Counted from the stretch's first letter, positions 1 through 12,104 are shown. The stretch: 64,000 nt of DNA from Apoderus coryli (GCA_911728435.2 OU452198.1:40081902-40145901); one strand, 5' to 3'. Notes: generated from the letters alone by a model not told the origin. Numbers and translations are program-made.

Positions 1-247
1 AAGTGGTTTTTCATATTTTTTCGTTTAAATTATTTTCCTAGTGATGACAACAGTTTTTCAAATGACCAAAAGGCATTCTTCTTATGCGGGAAAGTATTTG
101 AAATGTTCCGAATTACCTACAAAAACATATGCATAAGCCATTTTACAATAATTAATAATATTATACAAGATGTAACAATATCAGAGACAATTAGGTACAG
201 TACAAATGAAAAACAGCGATGTAAACAAATGAATGCCGTCTATTAAC
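1..247. other. AT-rich sequence, no gene seen
   Basis: No open frame, RNA gene or repeat that I can recognise; simple AT-rich flank leading into the retrotransposon scrap that follows. Confidence 0.5.
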
Positions 248-440
248 AGTGACATCAGGAAATGGGCTAAGCAATGCATCACGTCTCCAAAATGCAAAAT
301 TACTAGACATGTTTCAAGTCCCCCAGGCGAGTTCAAGAACGTTGTCCGGACATTTTGAACATATTCGTATGCAATACTCTCAAGGATACAAATATTGTCT
401 GATTAACCGATTTACCCGGTGGCCAGAGGTGGTAAATAAG
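248..440 (+). mobile_element. Gypsy/Ty3-type LTR retrotransposon, integrase fragment (broken)
   Basis: Across two frames the translation keeps the linker between the integrase zinc finger and the catalytic core: a W-A-K-Q-C-I-T piece and a C-K-x-T-R-H-V stretch in one frame, then SQGYKYC and RFTRWPEV in another. The last two are signatures of Ty3/Gypsy retroelement integrases. Frame changes and the absence of protease, reverse transcriptase and LTRs show a dead scrap. No functional product is expected. Confidence 0.65.
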
Positions 441-464
441 AATCGCTTTGAGTATGCTGAATAA

Positions 465-1855
465 ACAAACGAAACCTCGACAATTTTCTAAAGGTTGCTT
501 GTTTTTTTCGACCTATAATCGAATAAACGAATAACAGTAATTAGGTGATTTCCAATAATTCATTATCGTAAAAATCACTGTTGTGTGTATAAGCAGTCTA
601 TCTTAAAATACATACTAAAAAAATAGAATCCCGATGGCAGCCAGACGCAAAAGGAGATTTTTGATTTATAAATTTTTTATTTATGCTTACTCTACACTGC
701 CACAAACTATTAGTAAACAAATAATCTGACAGTCGACAAATATAACAAAATGTCATCTTGACAGTAATTTTAACTGAAATACCGTTAGATTAGGTCTAAG
801 GAAATACTCATTATACTATACATACGTAAGTACGGCCTTTAATGTTAAATCACGAAGTCTTGATTTGTCAAAAATAATTACAGATGTAACGGGTGATGAT
901 TAATTGTTTGTAACTTTATATTAAACTTATATTAACTTAAATATACCAGCGCTAAAAAAACGTTCCAAATAAACTTTCCATTATGTCGATCTCCTGAATA
1001 ATTAGATTTTTAGGCCATATTGGTATGTGACCTCTGTTATTTGACGTGCTTTCTAGATGATAGTGTTATTTACAAGTATTTTACAAGTTTTCTTAAGTTT
1101 TTCGTTGTTTTTTGGACGGTTATTTAACAATATACTATAATGGTGTCCTGTGCTCCGCGTAGTTGCAGTAGTAGAAGTGAAATCGACAAGAAAATATCAG
1201 GAATAACGTTGCATAGATATGTATTAAATATTGTAAACATTGTACAGGGACGTACTCAGGGTTTATATGTAGGCGACTAAATACGTTAATACCAGGATGT
1301 ATTATTTAAGTAAAAATTAAATAGATAAGTCACTTAGCAAACGGCAACATTTAAATAAAATTGGTTTGTTCAAGGGGTATTAATATATAATTTATAAAGT
1401 ACTAACGTCTTTTATTCCTGTATTTTGGTATTAAATATCAATAAAGACCTATATTTCAAGTGTTTTGTACACTGCTGAACATTTCAAATTAAAGTATAAA
1501 CCCAAGCTGCAAATTAAAAAACAAAAACGTCAACAAAAATAGCCAGTGCGGCTCTGGAGAATCCGCCATATTGGTATGCGGTTACGCCCCACCCAATGCA
1601 CCCGTTTGTGTACAATGTAAAATAATGCTTATAGCGGCTCCTTATATCTCAATGCATTGGATATACCAAATGACAGACGGTGCTGTCATTTGGCATATTC
1701 AAGAATAATTTTTTGAAAGTTCTTTTATTGTTGTGAAAAAGGACAGCAACAGGTATTGTTAGAGCGGCCGAATATTACGACACGTACTGTATACCTAGCG
1801 ATACTAAATAATTATTGTTGTTCATATATGTGATGTAATCACGACCGTTTTACCT
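465..1855. other. Intergenic stretch without recognised gene
   Basis: No coding region supported. A short imperfect hairpin occurs at about 1650-1691, where CCAAATGACAG faces CTGTCATTTGG across a 6-base loop. The rest is AT-rich and unassigned. Confidence 0.45.
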
Positions 1856-1934
1856 CGTGATTAGCTGTTTTCGCGCGAATTTTTTCAGTTTAAATTTTGA
1901 TAGTCAAAATTCTTTTCTTCAACCCGTCTTTGTT

Positions 1935-3790
1935 TCATATGGATTTTTAGCTCTCCATATCATATATGTAATATATGTATATATGGAGACTATTAGTTTC
2001 ATGAAAAAAAATTTTTTTTTAATTTCACCGGAAATACTTGTTTTTGGTCATTTTATACATAAATAAGTAGTTTTAAAAAAATGTCTGTCTGTCTGTCTGT
2101 CTGTCTGTATGCACGATAACGCAAAAACCGCTTAACAGATTTTAACCAAATTTGGTACAAAAATACTATTGGACATGGCAAGGAGCTGATTAGATTTTGG
2201 GAAACATTGAGCGTAGGCAAAGGGTTTAAAAGAGGGTTCAAAAATTAAAAAAATTCATAGTTCTTAAACTTATCCGAAATACTGCATATTTTTTTACGCA
2301 TTTAATTGAATATAACCTAAAATATTGAACATAAAATATTAGACCACATTGGCGTTCGAAAATAGTGTAAAATGGGGTAAAAAAGATTAAAAAAAACGTA
2401 TTTCTTAAAAATAGCAGAAATATTAACTAGTTATTGATAGTTTTGATAGAATATAACCTATAAAATGTGTCATGAATAACTTAATTTCATAGGCGTTCGT
2501 AAATAGTGGAAAAGGGGTCAAAACATAAAAAATATATATTTCCTAAACTTATTCGAAATATGGAATAATTTTTCATAGTTGTGATACAATATAAGCTAAA
2601 AAATATTCCATAAAAGAATTGGTTCACACAGGCGTTCGAAAATAGTTTAAAAAAAGGGTCAAAAACGAAAAAAAAAACGTTTCCCAAATATACCAGAAAA
2701 ATTGGCTAATTATATATAACTTTGATATAAGATAACCTAAAAAATGCAGCATAAAATTTTTATTCACATAGGCGTTCGTAAATAGTAGAAAAAGGGGTAA
2801 AATAAAAAAAAATTAAAATGTAAAAAATTTTATATTTAACTAGATGAATTGGTGTTAAAAATACACGACAAAAATTAATGTACCATAGGCGTCCGTAAAA
2901 ATTCTATAAAAGGGTCAGAAAAAATTTGTATCCGTGATAACTCAAAAACCACTTAACGGATTTTAACCACATTTGGTACGAAAATACTACAGGCTATTTA
3001 TAGGTGGTGATTAACATTGAGCGTAGGCAAGGGGTTTAAAAGAGGGTTCAAAAATTTAAAAAAATTATAGTTCTTAAACTTATCCGAAATATTGAATAAT
3101 TTTTTATAGGTGTGATAGAATATAACCTAAAAAATGTTACATAAAAGAATTAGTTCACACAGGCGTTCGAAAATAGTCTTAAAAAAAGAGTCAAAAACGA
3201 ACAAAAAATGTTTCCCAAATATACCAGAAAAATTGGCTAATTATATATAGCTTTCATATAAGATAACCTATAAAATGCAGCATAAAATTTTTATTTACAT
3301 AGGCGTTCGTAAATAGTAAAAAAAAGGGGTAAAATGAAAAAAAAATTAAAATGTAAAAATTTTTATATTTAACTAGTTGAATTGGTGTTAAAAATACACG
3401 ACAAAAATTAATGTTCCATAGGCGTCCGTGAAAATTCTATAAAAGGGTCAGGAAAAAATTGTATCCGTGATAACTCAAAAACCACTTAACGGATAACCTA
3501 CAACATGCAGCATAACAATTTTGTTTACATAGGCGTTCGTAAATAGTAGAAAAGGGGGCAAAATAAATTTTATAATAAAACTAAAAAAAATCATTATTTT
3601 GCGTACAAGAATTTGGCCTAGATCTGAAATATAAAATATCTGCGTATAAATAGTGCCTCCAAAGAGAAGAAAAAGGCACAAAACCCGATACAAAAAAAAA
3701 AAAAATAGCTGATGTCTAAAACAAAACAAAAATTTAGATAAATGACAAAAAGGTCATAAAATTATTACTTTTACACTTAAATATGGAGAG
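1935..3790. repeat. Dispersed repeat with TCTG tract and about 140-bp internal tandem units (copy 1)
   Basis: The block opens with TTTAGCTCTCCATAT, carries a (TGTC)n tract at about 2083-2108, then a stretch reading AACCGCTTAACAGATTT. It continues with recurring units containing GGCGTTCGTAAATAGT and AAAGGGGT (about 2351, 2491, 2631, 2771, 2887, 3161, 3302, 3421 and 3533), most about 140 bp apart. A second, shorter copy with the same order lies at 30985-31856. No reading frame is conserved. It looks like a non-coding transposable-element family with a minisatellite body; class unknown. Confidence 0.75.
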
Positions 3791-3819
3791 CTATTCGTGC
3801 CTCGAGGGCAACAGCTAGT

Positions 3820-4070
3820 TTTTCTTAGGATCAGGTTCGATATTATAATTATGCCTGGTTTTACAAATATTTTTATGTGCAATTTTTGTCATATTTTGCA
3901 CAGTTGTTGTTTGTTCTATATGTTCTGTAAATTGATGTTTTTTAGTAATTGGAAATGTACCAGAAGGGGGCAATTGTACATTGCTGAAACGTAGTATACT
4001 GACATGTGATAACAAAAATTGTTCCACTCAAAAATTGTATTTAATCGAACCTGATCCTAAGAAAAAAAAA
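3820..4070. repeat. Small inverted-repeat element (MITE-like)
   Basis: TCTTAGGATCAGGTTCGAT near 3826 is repeated in inverse orientation near 4043-4066. Arms are about 22 bp and the element about 250 bp. No coding capacity. Confidence 0.5.
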
Positions 4071-4931
4071 TCCATATGAGACAATAATTTTTATAAGTTT
4101 TCGTAACTTTGCCTTATCGGTTCTTAAAACAATTGATTTTGATGAGTTTTAAAAAAATGGACATTACCTGAACTTGTGCGCATATGCGTTTTTTATGAAA
4201 CCCCCTAAAATTATAACAATATTATTTGATATAATAAAAAATTCACCTAAAATCAACGGCTATCGACATATTTACAGTTGAATCTATTGTCTATCAACTA
4301 TTATTCATTTAGTTTGAAAAATTTCTATACTAGAGTGAGGAGGCACCAACAAAATTAAATCTTCTGGAATGTTGAGGTTATGTGCATTTGGAAATATGCG
4401 ACAAACACCAGGAATCAATTTATTTCTTAAAAAAAAAATGTCTACATTATAAAGTTCAAGCAAATCTTAACATATTAATAGCTTTTTTTCTAAATACAGT
4501 TTGGTACTAAATAAAAATATGCAGATAGAACTAGTTAACCAAACATAAGAACGAACTGTTTTAACTGGAAATGTTAAAATAAAATTGGTCAAAACATACA
4601 TAAATTATAATTCGTTCGCAAATGTTGTGCAAGATTAAATAAACAACAAACGATAATTATCAAAATTTTAAATGGATAGGTAGCTAGGTATATGAGTTTC
4701 ACAATATTAACATTTCTATGAATTTAAATACATCATTCATCAATAATAAAATATATTAAAATTTATATAACCATACTTTCTATTATATCTACTTAGAATA
4801 TGAATTTGCCTCAGCGTAAAAATGTATAGATATACAACTGAAATTTGTTTATCTTCAAATATCCAATGATATTTTTTGTTTTAATATAATAATTTTTAAC
4901 AATTTGTTTAATAAATTTCCTATAAAAATTA
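4071..4931. other. Non-coding AT-rich stretch
   Basis: No gene, strong repeat or RNA signal recognised. Confidence 0.4.
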
Positions 4932-5655
4932 TACAAGGTGTTTCTAAAAAAGCTGGCCAAAATTTGTGAGCGAATTGGGGACATTTAATCATGAAAAAAA
5001 CCTAAATTGTAATTTTTCGAAAAGCCTGAGGACGATTTTTTTCAAAAATTTTCGAAACGAGTAAAGATGAATTAACCAAATGTAGCACATTAATTCACCT
5101 AGTTAAATGTCGTAAACTGGCATGAAATTGAATAAAAAAGGATGACCATAGGTGGGTAAACGGGGGGGACCCTTGCCTTATTTATAACCTAACTTTTTTC
5201 CTTCTGATTTTTATTCATTTTGTGTCAAAAATGTGATAAAATAAAGTTTTCTACATAAAAAAGGCATACTTGTTTTTTCTCGAAAAATTCAAAGGTTTTC
5301 GAGAAATTCGAGTTTGAAAATTTTAGGACAAAACTGGTCCTTACTTAAAATTATTGAAATACAGTTTTCTAACGAAAAGTTATTATATTATTAATGCTTT
5401 TTACTAAGGACCAGTTTTGTCCTAAAATTTTCAAACTCGAATTTCTCGAAAACCTTTGAATTTTTCGAGAAAAAACAAGTATTCGTTTTTTATGTAGAAA
5501 ACTTTATTTTATCACATTTTTGACACAAAATGAATAAAAATTAGAAGGAAAAAAAGTTAGGTTATAAATAAGGCAAGGGTCCCCCCGTTTACCCGCCTAT
5601 GGTCATCCTTTTTTATTCAATTTCATGTCAGTTTACGACATTTAACTAGGTATGC
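4932..5655. mobile_element. Foldback DNA element, copy 1
   Basis: It starts TACAAGGTGT. Two arms of about 250 bp (about 5098-5345 and 5405-5650) are near-exact inverse copies around a short centre; each holds the ATAGGYGGGTAAACGGGGG and TTTTCGAGAAATTCGAG stretches. A second copy at 53708-54430 keeps both ends (TACAAGGTGT and ACACCTTGTA); here the right end is lost. No coding capacity. Confidence 0.8.
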
Positions 5656-5702
5656 TATATTTGGTTAATTTATCATACATATTAAAGATATTGTGAATCT
5701 AT

Positions 5703-6236
5703 ACAGGGTGTCCCAAATATAAGAAATGAACTATAGTTGTGTTATTTTTAATGGAATGCCCTGTATATGATATATTTTTAGATTCCTCGTTAAAAATAAA
5801 CCTTACTTTCATTAAAGTACATGTCACCTAAACCTGACAGTTTTTTAAATATTTTAATTTTTATAAAAATATAGACATAATTTGAATGAAAAAATTCACA
5901 CCTATTCGTTTGTTCTTTTTAGGCCAGTCTGGGCTGATAAATATACCCACTCATCGCTTGTTACGCCAAATATAAAAAACCCTCAATACTAAATACAGGG
6001 TGTCCAAAAATATAAGTTAAACGAACGTAAAGTTTAATTCTAAATAACTTGTTTATTTCAAAAAGAATACCCGGTATATGAGGTGAAAATTAGATGCACA
6101 AAGTATATATATATGTCAAATATTATAATACTTTCCTATAGATAACTCTTGACGTGTTCGTGGGAAATGCACATATCCATATTATTAGGCGAATTTTTAA
6201 TTGAATCTCTTAGTTTCATGCAGACCACCCTGTATT
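5703..6236. mobile_element. Cluster of CAGGGTG-ended MITEs
   Basis: TACAGGGTGTCC occurs at about 5704 and ACAGGGTGTCC at about 5996, with an inverse CCACCCTGTA near 6226. The ends resemble the termini of the DD41D elements elsewhere in the window. No coding frame. The pieces appear nested. Confidence 0.6.
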
Positions 6237-6509
6237 TGATGATGCAAAAATTAAAGTTAAAGTAAAGTTTTCCTATTGATATGTATATCTTTATTTTGCA
6301 TGGAAGAGGCACACATATTGGTAATAATAGGAAGAATTTTCAAGATTATAATATTTATCAAGTCAGCCATGAGAATTTGAGAAGACAGAATCAATTTTTT
6401 TAAATTTGATATTTACTGTCCAATAGTATGTTGAAAATTCTTACCTAAGGATTGCGGCATTTGATTTAATTCAATTAATCAAAATTGCGAACCTATTCCA
6501 AAGGAGAAA

Positions 6510-6700
6510 GAATAGACATGATTTTTACTCTGGGAGAATGGGCCAAAAACGCTTTACTGGCATCGCGAGTTTACGCTCAAAGGTTTCCGGCGCAAAATCA
6601 TCCCAAAAAAGCGGTCTTCTAGAGACTGTTAAGGCAGTTTAACGAAAGATACCACCCAAACACAGTACAACTGCATCAAGAACTTTTCAATACTGATTTT
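6510..6700 (+). pseudogene. Transposase N-terminal fragment (IS630-Tc1-mariner type)
   Basis: A frame reads approximately GEWAKNALLASRVYAQRFPA followed by N-H-P-K, which resembles the N-terminal helix-turn-helix of insect mariner-like transposases (a G-E-x-x-x-N-x-x-x-A-x-x-x-Y-x-x-R-F-P-x-R-x-H-P type pattern). It soon meets stops. No catalytic part follows. Assignment rests on this pattern alone. Confidence 0.45.
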
Positions 6701-6847
6701 AAATCGTATTGATTTTGTACATGGGCAGGAACAAAATCATCGAAAATGAAAACTCTTTTAATAGAGGAGATGAAGGAGCAAAAAAAACGAAGCGTGTATA
6801 GAGATATTAATCTTCTGAAGTAATCCATCTATCGAGGAGTGAATGTT

Positions 6848-6916
6848 ATTATTTGAATAAAACGACGTCTACTCCACAAACATTTTGTGGAGTAGACGTC
6901 GTTTTATTCAAATAAT
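6848..6916. repeat. Perfect 33-bp inverted repeat with 3-base loop
   Basis: Left arm 6848-6880 and right arm 6884-6916 are exact reverse complements, separated only by CAT. The arms contain AACGACGTCTACTCCACAAA at the inner side. No flanking transposon ends recognised. Confidence 0.9.
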
Positions 6917-7605
6917 GATATATTAATCTTTTATGTTAGTTTGCTTTTTTCTGGAGAATTGTAAACTTCTTAAAATCAAACTTGTTATACCTGTTGTTAA
7001 AGTATGCTCACATAAAGCAGAATGTATGGAGTTCTTGTTTCTTTTATAGTATATTCACAGTTAAAATATAGTTAATATTCGATGGTATATTCATGTTGGT
7101 TAAATCTTTCTATTGCAATAACGGTTTAGTACGTCAGCGGGCTGTGGCAAAAACTATGCGTTGCAAAAGCATAATAAAAACATTCAGTGCCACAATTGCT
7201 TTTACATCAACCAAAAAAAAAATTAGATGAGCATGTATAGGAAGTAATACATACATTTGTTAATAACCGCTTCACAAAACAGAGACGTAATACCTACATA
7301 ATGATTTTAGTTATGCAAAGTTTTAATCGAAATCGCCAGAGATCAGTGTGGCATTTGAAACGAGTAAAATAATGTAATACTTACACCTACTATTAAGGAA
7401 AAGTATACCTATATATGGGAAAAGAAAGTTATAAACAAATCAAAAATAATCGCCAACTATAAAAAAATGTTTAACTCAAACAACAAAACAGAGGTCAATG
7501 TTTTGAAACTTTAATTTTTTAGTCTAAATAACAATCAGTAAATAAAAAAGAAATCCGCAATAAAAATGTTGAAACCAGAATCATGTCGTGAAAAATATAA
7601 ATATA
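6917..7605. other. Non-coding stretch
   Basis: AT-rich, no gene recognised. Confidence 0.4.
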
Positions 7606-8169
7606 CAGGCTTACTTGTAAGTAGACCTGAATATCTTAGAATGTGATTGCAGGAGTCATAAAAAGCCAATTTGACTATATCCCTGGTCGAAAGTGGACCC
7701 TTTTCGAGATATTCGAATTTTTAAGATTTTCGAATATATTAATATTTTTTAAATTTAGTCTGGTTCTGAAGATTTTTGGATGGTTTTTTGTTAAAAATAA
7801 GGCACTTAATTAAAAGTAAAATTTAAAGTACCAGAAATCTGGTAATTACTGGAGCAGTAGCCCTTTAAATCTACATTAAATGTAAAATATTAACAACACT
7901 TTTATTTAAATCAACGGTTTGTCAAAAATATTACAGTAATATTTTTTGTCAGATTATTTAAAAGACATCTACATGTCTTTAGCTATCCAAAAAGATAAAA
8001 TAGTTGACTTATCTGTGTATGATCTTTTGGTAAATTCGATAACAAAGCACTGAAGTAGTCAAATCTCGACTAACGCTATTTCAATGTTTACCACTGTGGT
8101 GATTTAACGCGTTGTGATTGGTCGTCTACAACAACAGTATGCTCCTAGTGATCCCCGGTGGTGATTCCC

Positions 8170-9735
8170 AGCATACATTAAAATGCCAACGTGCCGAGCC
8201 AATCAGAGCATTTGGGGCGGGGCTTTCCTTGGCGCGCATTGGAGTTTGAATTTAACCGCTATTCAACTTATTTTGAAACTGAAATTTAGTCGATATTTAA
8301 TTGGAATGAGTTTTTCAGTAAAATAATTTAAATATTAATATGTATAAGGTATTCGCTAAGAAAGTCTGTTGAACTTTCCTTTGTAGTAGGAATTTCTTGA
8401 TATACCTAGCTGAAAAACCTTCATTTCGTATATCGGAAAACGATAGTCAAATATATTTATGTATAATTTGAAGATACCTATCTAATTTTAAAATCATTTT
8501 ATGCATTACAGATAGGAAGTCAGGAAATAAAAAAGGCACATTATTCTCAATAGTTTATTTTTAGCTATATATATTAAATGATACACAATGATAATAAATA
8601 ATAATTACAATGAACATACAAATTAATACAAATACACCACTACCATACATACATATACAGGGTGTCCTACGGTGGTAACCCATTAGATTATTTCAGAAAC
8701 TACTCCGAATTGAATTTTGAAAATGTCAGTGTCTATATTGTTAAATATGCTCTACTCAAATAATATAATAGCAACGGCATAGCACTTCGGGTTATACCGG
8801 AAGTTGATGGCAAATTTGTTATTTTAAATGAAACACCCTATATATTATTACATTTTTGGATTCTAAATAAGATTTCATGTATCATGTCCTATACTTAACG
8901 ACAGTCATTTTTGACTTATATCAAGATTTATGTCAAAATTGACAGTTCAGGGCTCCATAAGAATTCCGTTTTTTCCTTGTAAATCAGTATTTAATAATTA
9001 TTTTGCAGGTATTTTCTTAGCAGGTAGGATCTTCTTTTTCGAATTGACAAGACATTTTCTGATTAGTTTATACAGGGTGGTCAAAAAATTATATTGAAAG
9101 CGGTTCAAGAAAAACAGTTGAAAGTCAATTTTTTCAAATGGAATGGGTATATTATTATTATTTTATCTTCCTTAACATTAAGAAAGAATGCAATTTTGTA
9201 ATAGGTTATCACTTCCTAAAATGCATAGTTTTCGAAATATCGCTCCGGGGCACCTACTATTGGATATGTATATCCGGTGGAAAATTGGATAACCAAGGGA
9301 AAAAAATTAGTAACTTTATCTATTGCAGACAGAGTACAAGTTATAATACTTAACTCTATGTTTTTGTTTATTTACACTGTTAATTGATAATTATATCAAC
9401 AATTGTGATTTATTTTGCTATTTGTAAATAAATATTATTATTATTATTATTATTGTGTATAATTTAATATATATAGCTAAAAATAAACTATTGAGAATAA
9501 TGTGCCTTTTTTATTTCCTGAATGCATAAAATGATTTTCAAATTAGATAGGTATCTTCAAATTATACATAAATATATATGAGTATCGTTTTTCCGATATA
9601 CGAAATGAAGGTTTTTCAGCTAGGTATAAAAAAATAAGTTGAATAGCGGTTAATTTCAAACTCAAATGCGCGCCAAGGAAAGCCCCGCCCCAAATGCTCT
9701 GATTGGCTCGGCACGTTGGCATTTTAATGTATGCT
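8170..9735. mobile_element. Foldback/Mutator-like non-autonomous element with 10-bp target duplication
   Basis: The element begins AGCATACATTAAAATGCC and ends with its exact inverse. Both sides are flanked by GGTGATTCCC (8160-8169 and 9736-9745), a 10-bp target-site duplication. The left arm runs to about 8572 and the right from about 9472; the left has about 130 bp extra. A 9-10 bp duplication with long terminal repeats suggests the Mutator superfamily, but no transposase is present to prove it. The interior holds CAGGGTG-type MITE sequence (about 8659 and 9073) and an ATT microsatellite (about 9431-9454). Confidence 0.75.
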
Positions 9736-9899
9736 GGTGATTCCCCACTTAATTGTTACTGTGCTTTCGTCATTTGTATGCAATACATCAAGTTCGCTGT
9801 GTTAAAGACACTGTTATATTTTGTTATTGTTATTTAGTAGTAATTTAACATATTATTATTCATTTAATCAATTGTTGGCTTACCTGTGTACGAAGTCTT

Positions 9900-10260
9900 A
9901 AAAATCATTCAAAATGGACTTACTTTAATACAGATATTTTGGAGGAAGGATGAAACAAAGACAGACATTGAGTTCAAACGAATTTTACAATTCATGCTCT
10001 ACGTGCCCACCTCTATTCATAACACAGGCGCGCATCCTGTTTCTTAAACCGGTCTTCACGACTGTACTCGTCAACTGAGCCCTCATCTGGTTCGCGGCAT
10101 TAATAATCTTTGACGCAGTATAGCCACCGTAGGTACGGGGTGGCGGTACCAAGGTAAACGATGCTCTTCATATGATCCCATACATAAAAAACCATGGGAG
10201 TCAAGTCTGGGCTTCTAGCGGGCCAGGGTATGGGACCGCCTCTTCCGATCCATTTGTTAG
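9900..10260 (-). pseudogene. DD41D-type transposase, C-terminal remnant
   Basis: Read on the minus strand, the C-terminal catalytic region is visible as a W-I-G-R-G-G-P-I stretch followed by WPARSPDLTP and then FYVWDHMKSIVYL. The family has L-D-F at the third catalytic Asp, but here the codon appears changed (M-V-F). Frameshifts follow. It abuts the right long inverted repeat of the surrounding element, as expected for the 3' end of its transposase. Confidence 0.65.
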
Positions 10261-10975
10261 GGGGTCACCAGGAACATACTGTTGTTGTAGACGACCAATC
10301 ACAACGCTTTAAATCACCACAGTGGTAAACATTGAAATAGCGTTAGTCGGGATTTGACTACTTCAGTGCTTTGTTATCGAATTTACCAAAAAATCATACA
10401 CAGATAAGCCAACTATTTTATCTTTTTGGATAGCTAAAAACATGTAGATGTTTTTTAAATAATCTGCACAAAAAATAAATAAAAGTGTTGTTAATATTTT
10501 ACATTTAATGTAGATTTAAAGGGCTACCGCTCCAGTAATTACCAGATTTCTGGTACTTTAAGTTTCACTTTTAATTAAGTGCCTTATTTTTAACAAAAAC
10601 CACCAAAAAATCTTCAGAACGAGACTAAATTAAAAAAATATTATAAATATTCGACTGCAAGGTGACACTTTTTCAAAAAAATCTTAGAAATTCGATATCT
10701 CGAAAAGGGTCCACTTTGGACCAGGGTCAAATTGGCTTCTTATGACTCCTGCTATCACGTCCTAAAATATTCAGGTGTACTTACAAGTAACCCTGTATAA
10801 TAATTACTAAGTCAAACAATATTTTATTATAAGGAATATGTACCGTGAATCACGGTCGATGCTAGAGCAATATAGTCTAATATCGAAATAAAATTATAGT
10901 CAGTGCCGTCCATTTTTTTCTCACTAATTTTTATTAAGTGCCCTAATGCCATTGAGCTTAATAATTTTGATCTAG

Positions 10976-11236
10976 TTGGGGCCAGATAAGCTCCCTTTAG
11001 ACTATGAAAATGTCATAACATATTATATCTCTTTCATATGTGGAGATCCCATGGCAGCCCCGGATGTTTACTCGAATATTTGGCCATTAACTATGAAAGA
11101 AGTTGACGAAAGGTACTTTTCTATGCAGTGCACTTTCAATTTCACCTCGTTTACGCAAAGTTGCCCTGAAGAAGCTGAAAGCATGTGCAGCGAAACGCTC
11201 GCTAAAGTAAATTTAACATACGATTTATCCAAATGA
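10976..11236 (+). CDS. Terminal exon of an unidentified secreted-type protein, possibly carboxylesterase-like
   Basis: An acceptor (TTTTGATCTAG) precedes 10976 and the frame runs to a stop at 11234-11236. An AATAAA lies at 11348-11353, supporting a true 3' end. The 86 residues contain YSNIWPLTMKEVDERYFSMQ, an N-F-T glycosylation sequon and four or five Cys. The W-P-x-T followed by a Y-F/L motif, after a region ending in G-D-P, resembles the C-terminus of carboxylesterase-type alpha/beta hydrolases. I cannot confirm this, and no catalytic residue is in this exon. Upstream exons were not found; the preceding 3 kb is transposon. The gene converges on the minus-strand gene ending at 11629. Confidence 0.5.
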   Translation: MGPDKLPLDYENVITYYISFICGDPMAAPDVYSNIWPLTMKEVDERYFSMQCTFNFTSFTQSCPEEAESMCSETLAKVNLTYDLSK

Positions 11237-11347
11237 ATTGTTTATTTACCTGTGATAGTTTTCTGTCTAAAATATTGAATTAATGTTCTTGTACTGTTGT
11301 TTTTAATTCTAAATTTGATTTAGCTCTGATGATGTTTTATTTATTTA

Positions 11348-11353
11348 ATAAAA
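11348..11353 (+). terminator. Polyadenylation signal AATAAA
   Basis: AATAAA about 110 bases after the stop codon at 11236, in the correct orientation for the preceding exon. Confidence 0.55.
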
Positions 11354-11628
11354 CATATATTGTTTATTTTTAGCATTTTTAAATATAACTTTAACATTTC
11401 TAACGGATTAAGAATTGTTTAAAATGTTAGCAATACTTTGATTCTATCCACTTTTTATAATGTTCTAGAAAGAAAGTCGTCTGGGGTTCTATTCTCGAAT
11501 CGCACTTAAACTTAAACTACTGTAGTGGCAGCAAAAATATGATTTTGTACATTATCAATTGCAGACTAGCAGATGGATAATAAATATTATATAACTAAAC
11601 GTGTAAAATAAAACAGTTAGGTAACTTA

Positions 11629-12104
11629 TTAATATGTATTTATAACTTTTTTACCAGTTTCACTTCTTTCATCAGCTTCTCGACATTTCTCCATTGTTTT
11701 ACGTAAGTCACGAAAATTCGAGAACATCGTACTCTTTTTTTGTCGAATCTCCTCTGCTTTTTGTATATCACCTGTTTTCACAGAAACGCCGTCATCTAAC
11801 CCATCTAGTTCCTCATTAACATCAATTACTTCATTCTCTTTTGCACTATTTGCGAACATCTTACTACCAAAGTTATTCAAACCAGCAATAAAATTTAACG
11901 GATATTTCCAATACTTTGGATCTATATTCAATTTTTCCTTAATTGGAGCGTTACGGCGAGTAGATACTATTTTATATGTGAAACTCTTTGGTGTTGAACG
12001 TTGCTTATTTGCCATTGGAATTATTTTAATTGACGATGTCTCCAAGTTTGATTGAGACACATTTTCGGATTCATCTGTTTGGGTTTTCTTGTTTTTTTGT
12101 GAAC
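11629..12104 (-). CDS. Exon 6 (last) of the minus-strand Lys-rich gene
   Basis: Acceptor ATCATCTCAG, phase 1, 476 bases to a stop at 11631-11629. The peptide contains S-F-T-Y-K-I-V-S-T-R-R, then KYWKYPLNFIAGLNNFGSKM, an acidic patch (VIDVNEELDGLDDG) and a charged helix ending in KKVINTY. The WKYPLN segment is the best candidate for a conserved core. No known domain recognised. Confidence 0.7.

Larger units (their letters stand above)
7606..10795. mobile_element. Long-TIR mariner-like (DD41D group) element, gutted and nested
   Basis: TA-flanked ends read CAGGCTTACTTGTAAGT (left) and the inverse of CAGGGTTACTTGTAAGT (right). Arms of about 550 bp (7606-8157 and about 10245-10795) are inverse copies with scattered differences. 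Between them, 9900-10260 holds the 3' part of a transposase on the minus strand. A second element (8170-9735) has jumped into the interior. The TA target, the termini and the relic resemble the intact element at 41504-43590, so I infer the same group. Confidence 0.7.

Noticed and set aside
2351..3560. Regularly spaced GGCGTTCG units considered as a CRISPR array
   Set aside because: Units are about 140 bp, diverged, with no short identical repeats or unique spacers, and this is a eukaryotic genome.
3475..3729. Phe-rich minus-strand frame in the TCTG repeat
   Set aside because: Arises from A-rich repeat sequence; not conserved in the second copy at 31 kb.
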